Below, piece by piece: positions 1 through 12,511 of a stretch of DNA of 64,000 nucleotides. The notes under the pieces were generated by a model. The model was not told the DNA's origin and made no database searches. It saw only the letters and a list, made by a program, of their open reading frames with translations. Both the position numbers and the translations under genes were made by a program. Numbering within the stretch: position 1 is the stretch's first letter; each line of letters begins with the position of its first letter. This DNA comes from Solenopsis invicta (Eukaryota > Arthropoda > Insecta > Hymenoptera > Formicidae): the NCBI RefSeq assembly GCF_016802725.1, contig NC_052667.1, forward strand, positions 24,512,346 through 24,576,345, read 5' to 3'.

Positions 1-81
1 TAACACATAAAAATCTCAACGTTGTTGGCTCTTTCAATAAGAAATGTGAACTTATTAATTTAGTAAAATAAATTGAAACAT

Positions 82-83
<2 letters not shown>

Positions 84-119
<36 letters not shown>

Positions 120-127
120 TGTGTGTG
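84..127. repeat. (TG)n microsatellite
   Basis: A run of TG dinucleotides with one TA interruption. It lies in the AO intron or flank left of the last visible exon. The rest of 1-914 shows no coding exon apart from the hairpin at 519-588. Confidence 0.95.
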
Positions 128-518
128 CAAGCACGTGCGTATGTGATGGCACTATTGCTCAAGTTTAATTACTGAAAGTGTGGACAAAAATATTTAAATA
201 CGTTTTACAAGCTACATACTTTTAAAAACAAAAGAAATTAATAATAATTTAAAACCGGCCACTTTGAGCATTAGCGCAGATGATAGCACCTATTTAAACA
301 TTACTTTAGGACAAAAATTGTATTTAAACTAAAAAAAAGTTACATCAAACATTTGTTTATTTTTGACGAGCTTGTATATTTTTATTGTTATTATACGTTG
401 GCTTTGCAATGTATAACAAAACTTTCCAAAGTTTTTATTTTTTTTATATCTACGACTGAAGTAAACCAAATAAGGTTGAAATGTGTATTGTTTTCTCTAA
501 ATACTTTGGAGTATTATC

Positions 519-588
519 CCACTCTAAAAGTGTGAAGATCCTGCCAGTCTTGATAAAGAGTGGCAGGATTTTCACACTTTTAGAGTGG
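519..588. repeat. Short near-perfect hairpin in AO intron
   Basis: Arms of about 27 bases (CCACTCTAAAAGTGTGAA... and its reverse complement) are separated by a loop of about 15 bases. A further degenerate half-copy, starting TTCCACTCTA, follows at about 608. It looks like a small foldback or MITE relic. Confidence 0.8.
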
Positions 589-914
589 AATTTCACTCTT
601 TTAAATAAAATTCCACTCTAAAAATTTTAGAGAGTAATTAGATGTAATTTTTTTTTTTTTAAGTTTAAATACAATTTTGTCTTAATGTTCAATTAAGCGC
701 TACAACATGCGCTATAGTACTCAATGTGGTCGATGTTAAATTATTATTTGTTTTTACTTGGCGAGCTTGTATACTTTTATTAAAAAAGCAATTATTTTTT
801 TTAAACGAATATTTTGCGACAATACAATATCGACAAATCTTTTAATTTCTTGTCATTTGCGTAACATGTTTTGTTATTTGTAATATATTAAATATAACTT
901 AACATGATATTTAC

Positions 915-3900
915 ATATGACGCGCGCATAAATCAATGTCGTTTTGATACGCCCTAAAAACAAGCTCCTTCCAGTTGGGGTTGTTCATTTCCTTCCTTAT
1001 TGGCTCGAGTCTCTTTAGAATCTCTTTGCAAGCTTGGATCGTTGCCTAGAATAAATATAACAGTAGAAGTTACAAAAAATTATCTTGTCGCCCCAATACA
1101 TCGAATCAAAGTATTATTAATTAATGCAGTATAATTTATGCATTGTATCTTTTATCTTCACATCTCAAGTGTTTTTATATACTTAATTATGTAACTCTTT
1201 ACATATGAGCATGAATCACTAGCAATGCTGGATTCAGTAGCAAAATTGTTAGGTGCTATTATATTATTGCTTGGTTTGACAGAGATTAATTCTAGATCAA
1301 TCCCCAGTGTGTAGGCAGCCACTTGAGCAACCTGAAATAAATATTTTTATATGGATAGGAAGCATAAGCAAGACCAAGTTAGTTGTTTAATTTGTATACT
1401 GCAGATGGTAAATGAAATCCACAGAAATTTTTTAAATAATATTATATATATTTTATTATTTAATGTGCAAAAGTTAGAATTAATTAAAGCAAATACATTT
1501 TTATCTTTCCTACAAGGAAAAATATATGACAAAAGATCCGCGGAAATGCATTCTGTTAAAATAAATTATTTTATTATTAAGTTTTTCTATTTAATATTTT
1601 TCTCTCTTTTTTAATAACATTATTAATTTTTAATTCAATTGTTTCAAAAATCAAATCGAGATTCGAAAAAATGATATAGAACATTTTTCATAATTTACTC
1701 TGTATATCTAAAATAAAAATAAAGATACAATATTTTAAATATTAAATCGTAAATCTGTGACAATAATTTTTTAATTTTCTAAATTAAATATTTAATTTTG
1801 TTAAAATATTCTTTGAATTAATTTTGGTCCATTTGTTTATTGAAGTGCTTTTCGTCCAAGAATAGATCACTTAAGAAACTTTAACTTATAACAACGTACC
1901 TTCGTATTTATACCTTGGCCGCACTCAATCCCACCGTGCGTCACGCAAACCGTACCATCGCGAGCGCAAATTGACACCATAGCATTAAATTGGCCCACGT
2001 AAGTTAATGGATATTTCATTGACACCAGAGCAATGCCTTTTTTCTTCCAGCGATTTTCATTATTAAACGTCTCAACTTCTCGCTTCCGTATCTCGTAATC
2101 GGCCGATTTCGATAAACCCTTTATCATTAATTCTAACGCGGCTTTATCCACATCGTTCATATTCGCCAATCTGACTTGTACCGGATCCTTTTTCGTCACT
2201 CTCGCAATGTGCTCCATCATATTTTCCAGCATGGCTATCCCTTCTGTGAATCCCGGCGCTCGACAGAACGTGTTTGATGGTAAATCAGTTCGTACATCAA
2301 ATCCATTGAACATCCAACTATCAGTCGCGTAACAGCCGCTAATAATGAAAAATGACAATGACACTAATTATAAATGAAATATGCTAATAAACTAACAACT
2401 AAATAAATATTTTCCCCAATTGAACGTATTTTAAAGTTTCAAAAGATTATCTTTTTTTTTAAATTCATACAGTTTTAGAAAAATATCTTATTATTTTTCA
2501 TTGACTTAATTTTATTTAAATTAATATTAATATTATATTCGCTCTCTATTGGTAAATTCTAGGCAATACTCCGATGAAAATTTTATGAAAGCTTTAATTT
2601 ATTTTAGTAATACCTATATTAAGACCCTTTCCAAGAAAAAAGCATTGAAATTAAGATATTTTTATTTTATTTTGAAGCGTGCAGTCAACAGACGATTAAA
2701 ACTTTGATAACATTTATCATTTTACCTTGTAAATATTGTATCTTTATTTTTACATATGGTATATCACTTGTTGTTATTGCCGTATTCTTGCTACGTACTT
2801 TTTCATGGCGTTAACTATTGTGGCACCTAAAACAGTGTTGAAATCACAGCCTTTGTTGCTCCACTGTCTTGAATCAAGATATTGAATAACTCCCCCGTCG
2901 TCTATCCCAATCTCATACTCTTGACGTGCAAAAAATCGTTTTCCTTGCGATTGCATATTGCTCTCTATCGTCATGACAAAACGCGCTGGACGCTTCAGTT
3001 TGTGACATACCAGCGCGCAGGCACACGAGATTTGCACATTGCGAATCTCCTTTCCTCCGTATCCTCCTCCAAGTCGCCTCACATAGACATTAATACTACA
3101 AAAATTAAATTCATATAATTACATTAATTTAATTTAATTTAATTTAATTTATTTTAACAGAACGCATATCCGAGGATCTTCTGTCATTTATTATTGTAGG
3201 AAGGATAAAAACGTATATATTTCAATTAATCTTAATTCTTGCACATTAAATAATTTATTTTATTAACTTTACTACGTTGTAATTAAGATTGTTATTAAAT
3301 TTTTCATGAAACAAAATTTTACGGTCAGTACTCATTGTAGTTCGATATTTGTAATAACTTATGAACATGTATACGATAATTGAGTAAATCATGTATTTTG
3401 TCAGAATTCGTGTAAATCAGTGTTGTTTAACAATACTTTTTCCGAAACAATTGTGAGATTAATGACTTACCTATTATTTTTAACATTGAGGCAATTTGCA
3501 ATCGATACTTGATTGAGGTCCATCCATTGCGTTGATGGGTAAACGTCCATACCATCTTCCACAGGTATACATACGCAAGACTGAGTTTCCATGGTGTAGT
3601 GATACTGGCTGCCACATTGAAAAATATCCTTTATCACTCGTTTAGTATTTTCTCCTGCAAAAAAATAGAAAATGTCGATATGTTTTAAGATATTATGTTT
3701 ATATATTTTTTTTTCCCAACAACTTAGAATAAATTTTTACCTTTCTTGGTTGCTGGCACATTGCTGCTGTTCATGAATCTGGTGTCGTCATCCGTGGCGA
3801 GCGCATCCTCAATACTTATTACAGGCTTTCTCTTTAGAATCTCGCTGTAGTTAATTTTCACTAATTTCGCGGCCTCATTCGCTAAATTGTGCGTCTCCGC

Positions 3901-6900
3901 GACGATCACGCCAACTGGCTGACCGGCATAAAGAACGTCTTTTTCGGCAAACAACAATTCGTCATTTGTCAAACGTTCCAATTGACTGGCAGCGGAAATG
4001 CACAGATTTTCTCCCGGTACATCCTTGGCACTGAAGAATGCCACTACTCCCTTCATAGAAAGCGCCTTGCTCGCATCTATACTGTCGATCTTGCCATTAC
4101 CGATTTCCGTCAGGATGAATGCGCAAAACACTTCCCCAGGATACGGAGGCAAATCGTTGCAATATTGAGCTTCGCCCGATGTTTGTTTGATAGCATCTAA
4201 TTTTGGTATAGGCTTATTCACTGGCCACATGTTTTTGTCCGTATCGTAGTCCTGTGTACCTAGAGTAACCATATCTTTTTCTATGTGCACTTTGGACAAT
4301 AGGTTAGAATATGTCACGAGTTTTTCTACATTATTTCGACTAAACAACTCTATTTTTTTATTTCTTTAATATGAAAGTTATTTTATCAATGTAGCAGTGA
4401 GATCCTTGTTAAAAAGTCTCAAGATACGATAAATTAAATAGGGTAACTCCGGAATGTACGCCGTACCTATCGAAAACTTAATTTATCAAGTACTATTTAA
4501 GTGTTTAAGGTAAATAAATTGTATCAAAAAAACTTTATACTGTTTACAGCAAAAAAAAAATTTAAATTACATATTAATTTTTTTATATTAAAAAAAAACT
4601 TTTTTTAATATGCATTTTTGCCATATATCGAAAAGGCTGAGATGTATAGAGCCACTCATGAATGGGAGAATCAAGATCAACAAAAAAATACAAGAGTTAA
4701 GCTCTTGTATTTTGATATACTTCATGTTTTACGCTTTCAATCTCTATACTTTTATATTGCAAAATGACGAAGCTTTTTACACTTATTACAGAGAGAATGA
4801 TTATTTTATAAAATTGACAAATTGATTCAACTCGTGATGGTTTCGTCAACATTAATAGTAAAATTAAAGCGGCAATACTAAAATAACACACTGGAGTGAC
4901 AGAATAATTGTGAGCATACTTTTACTTTTTCTAATTTTTTTGGTTTCTGCGGCGCAAATACCAAAGTTATTCTATATGCGTCAAACTTCTTAATTGTAAC
5001 GTATAAAAAATTTGAAAAAAAAATACATTTGAATTCTCAAACGCAAAAAAATGTTTAAAAAATTGCGATATATTTTAAAAGATCTACGAATTGTTTTGTG
5101 TACCTGAAGAGAGACCACGTTCTAACAAGGAACCTCCGCTACGAAGTCTAGGGTTTACGTTCTCCGGTTTGAGGCTCAACACACACTTATAAAATAATCC
5201 TATAGCAAGAGTCCTGCGGAATTCGGGCGAATAGTTCGGTAGCACATGGTCGGGTTGGAGTTCATCATGCAACGTCTTTAGAGCGGTCTTCAGCATCTGA
5301 TTGTCTAGGATTGATTTACCGATTAACATTAACTCCGTGTTCGTTGCGTGCGAAAAATGCTTGTTGATGCCGCCATAGATAATGTTGGGCCTCTCCAGCA
5401 CCTTCTCGCGAAACATTGAACATGTATATTTAAGAATTTATTTTGCGATAACATAAATAAATCTAAATAATTTCATTACCGTGCCTTTAGGACAGAGCTT
5501 GAAGAGGTAGCCGGCGTTGACGTGAGCATGAGCATTTTGAGCTCTAGGCATAATCTTGTATGACCTATATTCGTACTCGTCAGATAGCCGCGGCAAAACA
5601 ACGCTATATATGATCTTATGATGCATATCGAGTTTCAGAAAATCCAACAGCGTCACGCTCTGCTTGCTATCGGATCTCTCGAGAATATGTATTTTACTAC
5701 CGGCGGTTTCTAACAGTAAAAACATGTCGGATGGGAATTCGTTGTGCGTGTGCTTGATCATCAGATTACCGGCAATGCTGCCGATGTTTCGCACAGGTAC
5801 GTGTGCAATCAAGTCTACGTGACGCGCCAAATGACGTAGATACTTAAATCCGTCTTCGGATGAATACTTTTGAAAGGCTTCCAGAGCCGCGCTAAGAGAT
5901 GTATTTCCGCCTAGGACCAAGTAATCATTGGTTTTTTCAATGCGGCGTAAATCTGGGATATCGTTTATATCTATGTAGAGATTTTTTTTGCTAGACCGAT
6001 AAACACCTGCAATAGATCAGATTTTTAATGTCGTGTACTTTAAATTATGTTATTGCAATTTAATTTTATTACAAAAATATAGATATTTAATTGTGATTGT
6101 TAATCGTGATTTTGTAAAATGATTAAAATCATAAACGTTTTGTATTTTAACACATTTGATTATTAAAAAGCAACGTTTAGGTAAAAAAATTTAATATATA
6201 TTTTTAAAATAAATTAAAGTTAAAAGTTAAATTATAAAGAATTAATTAAGTTAAATAAAGTTATTGACTTTTTAATTGTATTATATAATTCTTAACTATT
6301 TAGTAGCTGCCCAACCATTTAAAAGCAATAGAAATAAAATTTGTACGTGTAATTTTGAAAATAAATTTATAGATCATTTGTTTAGCTGTTAATTAACAGT
6401 GCGTTCTTATTTTATTAAATTGTCTTGTAAAGTAAAATTTTATTTTATTATTAATTTAATGAAAAATATTTACATATTTGAACTTCAGAGAACAACATAA
6501 ATAAAAAGCGATATAAATTTAGTAATGCATTGTAATGAATATTATAAACGCAAAAATAATATGTAAATGTTTTGAATAATTTTAATAATTCTATGCAAAT
6601 ATAATTAAAAAAATCACAATAAACATTTTATACACATTTTTGTAGTAGCTCATGCCTATATGTATAAAGAAAAATTACCGTGTGCAGTATTTCCTCCATT
6701 TAATATGTACGTAGCGTTCAGGTTTTGTTGAAATATCGCGAATAGATCATCGAGTGAGTAAACTTTGTAAAATTTCGCATCCTCTAATTTTATGTCCACC
6801 GCTGTGTCTTTTTCGTAAAGTTGCTCATCGCGACAACTACTTGTACATGGTGCTTCGAATTTCGGGCAAGCTTTGATCTTGTAGAAATCCTGTTAAGCAT

Positions 6901-8795
6901 ATATTAATATACTTAAAACAAGATGTAAACAATATATTATAAAAAGAAAATAAAAAAATCATATACAATTAAATAATAACAGTTAATTATTAATTATTAA
7001 GAATATTAAGATAAAGCAGCACAAGACAACTTTGTCTTTGAGCATAATGAAATTAAAAACAATATTTTAAAATACAAATTTAAATTAAAGTTAAAAAAAA
7101 ATAAAATTTATTTTTTATTTTAAAAATAAGAATAAAAATTTTTGTCCAAACACCTCAATGTCGCGAATGCTTTTCACCATTGATGAAGGAGCATCGTTAG
7201 CAAATCCTTTAAACGCATCCAAAATCGGACGATACCCAGTACATCGACAAATATTGCCGCCAAAAGAATTTTCGATTTGCTGCATAGATAATTTTTTGTC
7301 ACGTATAAGACTATAAATTATAAATAATAAATACATTAACAAACGTTACGTTCAATTTCATGATACTTTCAATAAGATATTATAATAATTACGATTTTAT
7401 ATATTTGATTGTAATTTACAAATTGTTCATTATTAGAAAAGAAATAATTCTTGGGGTTTGTTATTGATATGTTATCTTCTTAGAGTAAACTTGCTTTTTC
7501 TTCAGTGCAATTTTGCAACGGCAACAATTCAGATAATATCTTAATATGAAACAAAAAATTTAGTACATTTCCAATTTTAGTATAATCATTTTGATATTAT
7601 TATTAATTATTTCGTCGGATACAAACCTATAGAGATTCATCACCATGCCGGGAGAGCAGTATCCGCATTGTGAGCCATTTTTGTCAGCGAGCGCAGCTTG
7701 AATCGTATGATAACCATCATGCCTATTATTTAAGCCCTCGATTGTGCAAATGGCCCATCTACAGCACATAAAACATTCATTACTAGTATAAAAATAAACG
7801 CCATAAAATTTTAAATAATATATATGATTATAAGAAAAAAGGCAATGATAAACAATTTCTGCTTAAAACAGATTTGTAATGCTATAGGATGAATTCCCAT
7901 CATATTGCTAAAAATAAAATTCAATTATGCATTTTTTCTGTTAATAACACGCATACCCATCGCAGATTAGTATTGGTACTAAACAGGAATTCACAGCTAT
8001 TGTCTTGCCCTTGATTTCTGCAGCCACAATACAGACTCCGCAACCACCTTCGTTGCACATTACTTTTGTGCCTCGAAGTTTTGCGTAATCGCGGATGTAG
8101 ACATTAAGAGATGTATCACTCGGTATGCATCCCGATACTAAAAGTAATTTTGAATATCATAAAATTGACATATTAGTTATGATTCTAAATACAACGTACA
8201 CATTTTGATCTTTTATTTTTACAGTTTGTTAAAATTTTAGAATTAAATGTTTTAAATTCTATTATACTTAATTTAATTTTTGTAAAAAAATGGTTTTTTT
8301 GTTACGATAACTGAAATATTTTATAGTTTCTAATTACTATAATGAGATTTTCAATATACTTGAATTTTCTTATTAATTATAATCTAAATTATTTTGTTCT
8401 TTATTAATGACAAAGAATTTCTTACTTCCTTCGTTACACATTATATTGTATATAAAGAATATTTACCAGTGTGCTGAACTCCATTAATTGTAAAGTTAAT
8501 ACAGTTTCTTGTATGTCTAAAATTAAACATAAATTAAATTGAGTAATATTTAACTGGAAAAGTATAGCTTTGTGAGGATTTTGCAAAAAATATTTTTCTG
8601 TGTACTCTTTTAGTCTTATGTTGGATAATGTTAAACAAATAAATGAAAAAAGAATGTCTTTAGAATTTTTGTATTGAGGCATGTAGAGATATTTTGATTC
8701 ATTTAAATTACTAACAAAATTTTGATCATATTTATATGTAATAATTTTTATACGCTATAAATTAAGAAAAAAACTTACAGCGATGCTGCTTTCAT
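915..8795 (-). CDS. AOX: Aldehyde oxidase (molybdo-flavoenzyme), 14 exons, 3' end off window
   Basis: Exons (minus): 8779-8795, 8467-8516, 7957-8137, 7627-7758, 7154-7310, 6679-6889, 5480-6006, 5104-5404, 3741-4259, 3471-3654, 2799-3095, 1900-2338, 1203-1331, 915-1045. All junctions are GT-AG and the phases chain without a break, giving about 1,091 residues; the family is usually 1,250-1,350, so roughly the last 170 lie left of base 1. Domains in order: plant-type 2Fe-2S (C50, C55, C58, C74); second 2Fe-2S (C114, C117, C148, C150, ending in CRCTGYRP); FAD domain from about residue 240 (GGNTAHGVYR); CO-dehydrogenase flavoprotein C-terminal part (to about 525); a/b hammerhead; molybdopterin domain with METQSCVC, LGGGYGGK and FCRAPG motifs. 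GGGYGGK and the NTAHGVYR flavin loop favour aldehyde oxidase over xanthine dehydrogenase. It should oxidise aldehydes to acids in the cytosol with O2 as acceptor. The start is the only ATG that joins in frame to exon 2. The 5104-5404 acceptor (CGCGAG) is weak and leaves an intron of only about 75 bp. Confidence 0.93.
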
Positions 8796-9820
8796 TTTCA
8801 CTCAGCTATGTCGACGTAGTGGGATTACGGCGTACTATTCCCCGTTCAATGTTTTATTAGTGCAAATGTAGGGAAAGTATAATAAACTATAATATTAATA
8901 ATAAAATAATTATTAGTTTACAAATTGTTTTTGCTGGAAGTTCATAATTATGCAGAAAATAATAAAATACAATAGTAACTGTGGAACAAACGTTTATAAA
9001 ATAATTTTGGAATAGTGATAAACCTATTTATAAATGTACTGATATTTATAAAATGTAAATTTAGTTATATATTAACGTATAAAATATTATGATTTTTGCA
9101 TGACAATTAAAGAGAAAAGCTATAACGAAAATATTGTGTGTTACGTTAATCGGTAAAAGAGTTTTCTTCAGCTTTTAAATTTTACATAAATGCACACGCA
9201 TGTATAAATAATAGAAATATAATATATTTAAGTATGATAAAATAATATAGATATAAAATATAATATAACAATTATAATATAAAAATGATAAAGCTTTGAA
9301 AAAATGTATTTATCTTTCATTTTTAAATGTTTCCAGATTAAAAATTGACAACGAATCATGTCAAAGTTATGTAAACATTTATTATGTTCCACATATGTTT
9401 AATCAAATTTTTATATAATGTATATTGTTGCCTATTTTTTTACTATTATTTAAGAGATTATTATTTAAACTGTCGTTTGAGAGAAATTGTATCTTCCTTT
9501 TCCTCATTTTTAGAAGTTACATAAACGTAACATTGTACTGCTTTATATTATTATACAATTGATTAATTATAGATATGTGAATGATAACAATAACAAATTT
9601 TTAATAATAGTAAAAAAGACTTACATTATTGCTGTGCGTATTATTCGATGTTAGTCGTATCGACTTATACACTGGCAATTTCCCGTCTTTCTGAAGACAT
9701 GCCGGTTCTTACAAGCTGCCAGACATGATTTGAAAGTAGAAATACTTTCTATAATTCCAGACTTTTCAGGTAACAAATAAATATTTTATAACAGTAATAA
9801 AATTGTATATATGTATTATA
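8796..9820. other. AO upstream region without a recognised gene
   Basis: AT-rich flank 5' of AO. The only gene-like element is a possible second first exon at 9,625-9,700 (separate entry). No long ORF, tRNA or clear TATA box could be supported. Confidence 0.6.
9625..9700 (-). other. Possible duplicated or alternative AO first exon
   Basis: Read on the minus strand, the block ends in ...GCACAGCAATAAT followed by the donor gtaagt. It resembles the real AO first exon (ATGAAAGCAGCATCGCT then gtaagt), and upstream both have a GTCGAYAT/GTCGATAC-type stretch. The ATG position is ATA here, so it cannot start the same protein. It may be a 5'UTR exon or a relic of another AO copy. Confidence 0.3.
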
Positions 9821-9821
9821 A

Positions 9822-10212
9822 AGCTAATTTTGGGATCGCAATGGGAACCTCTCGAAGGCGAATATTTTTTTCAATACAAAATTATAATTTTACCCAAAAG
9901 CTAGATAATATCAATTTTTATTGGTCCATTACTTAATACTGCTTAAATAATATATTTTTAACAAATAACTATAAAATAAGGAATAATTGTGAAGTTTTTT
10001 TATTGCAAAATAAATAAGTCTAAAGAATATAAAACGCAAAGATTTCACAACTATTTTTTATTTTATAGTTATTTGTTAAAAATATATTATTGACGTAGTA
10101 TTAATGGACCAATAAAAATTAATATTATCTAGCTTTTGGCAAAAATTATTATTTTGTATTGAAAAGATATTTGTTTTTAAGAGAATCACATTGCAATAAA
10201 ATTTGCTTTGTG
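9822..10212. repeat. Palindromic MITE-like element
   Basis: Two arms of about 190 bases fold on each other around about 10,017. The left arm contains AAGCTAGATAATAT and TTATTGGTCCATTA; the right arm contains TAATGGACCAATAA and ATATTATCTAGCTT. There is no ORF. Structure and size fit a non-autonomous DNA transposon; the family was not identified. Confidence 0.75.
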
Positions 10213-11880
10213 GTACGATATTTTACATGTATTAAAGTATTTTTGAGAATTTTTCGGATTTTTAGAAATAAATGTACTTGTTTATTTCTTTATTTAAAGC
10301 TAAAAAATTAATTTTTGTAATACTATTAACTTTTATTCACTAAAATTAATTTTTATCTGAAAGTACGGAAAAAATCCTAAAAAAATCGTGTTTCAAAAAT
10401 GTTTTAATTTTAGCTACAAATGTTAAAAGAGAAAAAATTTCTTTTCTGAATTTAAACGATAGCTTTCAATATCTTTGATACAAGGCAAAATAATACTTAT
10501 TTTTTTTATTATTGGCCTTTTTTTAATTATTAACAATATATCCACTAACATAGTTTATTATCATTTAAAAAATTCCAAACTGTTTATTTTTAGATGGACC
10601 CCTTTCACGTGGAATGCCTCATATACGTATATATGATACTTGAGATAATACTTAAGACGGTTTTAAGTACATAAGTCGAATCTCGGTCTTCGGCTAACGC
10701 GTGCTCTGCGTACTAGTCCTTTCTAAAAAAGGTATGTAAAGAATATATCGAAGTTATTGTAGTCGTTTTTCCGCGATTGGTTCTCTTGCTGCGCTAACTT
10801 CCAGAGCGATTGTCATCGCGGAGATCGCGTATTTTGATTATGTATATTGAGGAGTTAGTAGTGTAATATTAAATTTGTAATTTGTTTGAAATTATGCAAT
10901 ATTAAAAGCTTTGTAGCACGCGCTACGCGCGGGCCCGTTTTTATTGTAGTATGTAATAAAGTTACATTTGTCTGTAATCTTCTTTCACAGATTTATTACT
11001 TCAATATGGAACAAATAATTTTATTTCACCGACACAAGTCGCAGCAGCGGAGTTATAACTACGCGGTTACGTTAATTTTTGTAAAATACAAATACACGAT
11101 TCAATTTATAGCTACATTTGATTATAATTAATTCTCTAGCATATAGTTGCGTGCGTAAGATAATTACAAACGATTCCGAAATAACAGATATAATTATAAA
11201 TAACAGACAACTTACCTCTAGGATTGGTCTACCGACACCCGATGCCGTCCTGAATCTTCTCCTCCTCTTCTCTCGTTTCTTCGTAACACGATCATGGACA
11301 TAAAAATATATTTAGAAATATATTTTCTACATCTACGGGCACGACACTCACTCGTGGAAACACCAATTAATTACACATCACGGTAAAGAATAGACGATCG
11401 CGCGGTAGTTGGAGCAGCACTTCCGACGTTCACGTCACACAATCATAAAATATTTTATTATATTACGATGGGAAAATCCAAGCATTATCGTACGCGCGCG
11501 AATAAGCTATGAAGCTATTTGACGTTTGGAACTGCGGCTTTTCGTTAATAATTCAAAAACAGAGCCGGCGGGTTTAACTTGGAACCACACAGTACGACGT
11601 GATTAATAAAACAGAGTTAATAATAAATTGAAACGCGATGGACCATTCAAAACTACAAATACATGATCCAATTGATATGTTGTGAGATATCATGGAGCGG
11701 ATCGCACCGCTACCTGTTCGCTCAAGTTTCGGAACACGAATGATAGCGCCGTGACCTTGCGTAAGCACAACGCGCTATACACAAAAACAACAAACTCCAA
11801 GGCCGTGTGACAATCAAATTTCTTGGAATGTCTAAAACATCGTATGTATATTAAATATTATTTCGCATTTTAAACAAGAG

Positions 11881-12260
11881 TTATTCAACATTGAAAGTAA
11901 TCTCGCGCAGCGAGATAGACTCCGTGTTACATGCATGTCGCGCCGTCTCTGTTAAATGCCTCACTCGGGTTGTTGACCGCGCGCGGTCTCGTAAAATAGG
12001 CGGCACGCCGTGCGCCCCGTCTGGCTCAGCTCCCCACTCTCCTCGGTCGCTCGGTCGTTCGCATTACTCGAGACGCACGTGACCACGTCGATCTCTTGCG
12101 CCTCGGGTAGTTGAATGACTGAGCGACCGAGAAGAGTGGGGAGACGAGCCAGACGGTGCGCGGTCAACAACCCGAGTGGGGCATTTAACAGAGACGGCGC
12201 GACATGCACGTAATAAGGAGTCTATCTTGCTGCGCGAGACTACCTTCAGCGTTGAATAAC
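11881..12260. repeat. GC-rich core palindrome of element A
   Basis: Left arm 11,881-12,060 and right arm about 12,090-12,260 are inverted copies. Shared parts include GCGCGACATGCA with its complement, CACTCGGGTTGTTGACCGCG with its complement, and CCTCGGTCGCTCGGTC with its complement. The equivalent core in element B is at about 39,665-40,040. Confidence 0.85.
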
Positions 12261-12296
12261 TCGGTGATAAAAAATCGTACAGCGCTCAGTAAATAC

Positions 12297-12511
12297 GCAA
12301 ATTAAGGTAAAGATTCACGCTTTGGTATGCTGTAAACCACATTTGTATGCGATTTTTATTTCACGTCGTAAAATGTTGCAAAGTTGTATAAAATTTTAAC
12401 GTTTGACGGATTTTTTTACGAAATTTGCAAAGCTTTACGGTGTAAAATAAAAGTCTTACAAAAATGTGGTTTACAGCATTCAAAAAGCGTGAATATTTAC
12501 CTTTAATTTGC
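12297..12511. mobile_element. Palindromic MITE nested in element A
   Basis: Imperfect inverted ends (GCAAATTAAGGTAAAGATTC... and its complement) run inward through TGCTGTAAACCACATTT to the centre. The left arm of element A lacks this insert, so it entered after the palindrome formed. The counterpart in element B is at about 40,079-40,290. Confidence 0.75.

Noticed and set aside
915..925. TAA right after ...ARHM as the AO stop codon
   Set aside because: The protein would lack the conserved C-terminal molybdopterin part; reading AT|gtaaat as a donor gives the expected continuation, so the gene runs off the window.
915..8795. Xanthine dehydrogenase (rosy) identity
   Set aside because: The flavin loop NTAHGVYR and GGGYGGK fit insect aldehyde oxidases better; not absolute, because the last exons are missing.
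11574..11768. 64-codon ORF repeated at 40,488-40,682
   Set aside because: It is conserved only because the DNA of the palindrome arms is repeated; there is no family match and changes are not biased to silent sites as far as I can see.
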